NCBI GenBank assembly: GCA_964407285.1
Contig: CAYOVG010000026.1
Span: 1 to 34,066 of the forward strand
DNA: 34,066 nt
Direction of reading: 5' to 3'
Origin: CAYOVG01 sp964407285
Lineage (GTDB): Bacteria; Desulfobacterota; Syntrophobacteria; Syntrophobacterales; Syntrophobacteraceae
Position 1 is the first letter of the stretch, and each line of letters starts with the position of its first letter. The notes below the pieces were generated by a model. That model searched no databases. It was not told where the DNA came from and saw nothing but the letters and a program-made list of their open reading frames with translations. Position numbers and translations under genes: made by a program. Below, piece by piece: positions 33,489-34,066 of the stretch.

Positions 33489-34066
33489 CTACTCGATCCG
33501 GGATGCGTCCGGTTCCTCCAGGTTGTGTCGCTTCATCTTGCGCCGCAAAGTGTTCTTGTCGATTCCAAGCTCCCGGGCGGTCGCCATCCGTCGCCACTGG
33601 TTACGCTCCAGCGCTTCCCAAATGGCGCGTTTTTCGATATCCTGGAGGGTCAATCCCTGAAGGTCCGGTAACTTACAGTCGTGAAACCCGGTGTCGCGCT
33701 CTTTCAGGTAGTCGGGAAGGCATGAGGGCTGAATCAGCCCTCCCCTGCACAGGATGAAGGAGTATTCGATGACGTTTTCCAGTTCCCGAATGTTCCCCGG
33801 CCAGTCGTGGCGCATGAATATTCCCAGCGCGTCATGGCTGAGTCCCAGAATATCCTTGTTGCGAAGCCCGTTGAGCCGCTCGATGAAGTGCCCGGCGAGC
33901 ATCGGGATGTCCTCCTTGCGTTGCGCAAGGGAAGGAAGTTCCAGCTTGACCACGTTTATTCTGTAGTACAGGTCTTTGCGGAATGTTCCCTCCTCGACCA
34001 GCCGGGCCAGGTTTTTATTGGTGGCGGCGACGATGCGCACATCGGCCTTGACGGTTTTCGACGAAC
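33489..34066 (-). CDS. Sigma-54-dependent response activator, C-terminal part
   Basis: A partial gene that runs off the right edge. The visible 192 residues are the end of the AAA+ domain (DVRIVAATNKNL, GTFRKDLYYRINVVKLELPSL, HDWPGNIRELENVIEYS) and a Fis-type helix-turn-helix (QWRRMATARELGIDKNTLRRKMKRHNL). The sensor domain and the Walker motifs are outside the window. It activates sigma-54 promoters; the target is not visible. It is convergent with the mot operon. Confidence 0.9.
   Translation of the reverse strand, partial: SSKTVKADVRIVAATNKNLARLVEEGTFRKDLYYRINVVKLELPSLAQRKEDIPMLAGHFIERLNGLRNKDILGLSHDALGIFMRHDWPGNIRELENVIEYSFILCRGGLIQPSCLPDYLKERDTGFHDCKLPDLQGLTLQDIEKRAIWEALERNQWRRMATARELGIDKNTLRRKMKRHNLEEPDASRIE

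Overview
The window looks like a chromosomal segment of an anaerobic, motile, moderately GC-rich Gram-negative bacterium. A deltaproteobacterium (Desulfobacterota), perhaps of the Syntrophobacter type, fits best. The basis is the mix of gene families: a fused selenodomain-type transferase, rubrerythrin together with cytochrome bd, sigma-54 regulators with a Cys-rich PAS domain, a DUF6785-like transporter, and a MotB carrying an N-terminal zinc ribbon. The taxonomic call is inference from gene content, not from a marker gene.

Layout. 0.1-5.5 kb: a DksA/TraR-type regulator (+), then on the minus strand a BirA biotin ligase, a fused DUF2064/family-2 glycosyltransferase, an OPT-like membrane transporter and a small lipoprotein. 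5.7-8.9 kb: a tight pabA-pabB-pabC operon for p-aminobenzoate (folate) synthesis, preceded by a hairpin leader that looks like a transcription attenuator. 9.1-13 kb: small genes (DUF4389, LysE exporter, cytochrome b5-like, DUF5132, a secreted or anchored unknown, a single-domain response regulator). 13.1-15.8 kb: cydAB, a short-Q-loop cytochrome bd oxidase, with a small unknown gene upstream. 16-21.5 kb: a sigma-54/PAS regulator, a DedA protein, CheX, a UbiB/AarF kinase-like protein and rubrerythrin.

21.8-27.04 kb is an accessory island on the minus strand. It is bounded on both sides by remnants of a group II intron 3' end in the same orientation. It holds a decayed intron reverse transcriptase, an mqsRA toxin-antitoxin locus whose toxin gene is frameshifted, a truncated methyltransferase, an apparently complete Eco29kI-like restriction-modification system with a Vsr endonuclease (vsr-M-R, with M and R overlapping), and a small Cys-rich gene that also looks frameshifted. 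The R-M cassette is intact while its neighbours are decaying. One intron remnant lies just past the htpG terminator, the kind of site class C group II introns prefer.

27.1-34.07 kb: htpG (-), then motA, motB and a pseudo-receiver/TPR gene (+), which look like one flagellar stator operon, and the C-terminal part of a second sigma-54 activator that runs off the window. Oxygen tolerance (cytochrome bd, rubrerythrin), folate supply, motility and DNA restriction are the main functions that can be read. No tRNA, rRNA, CRISPR array, integrase or transposase was recognised.
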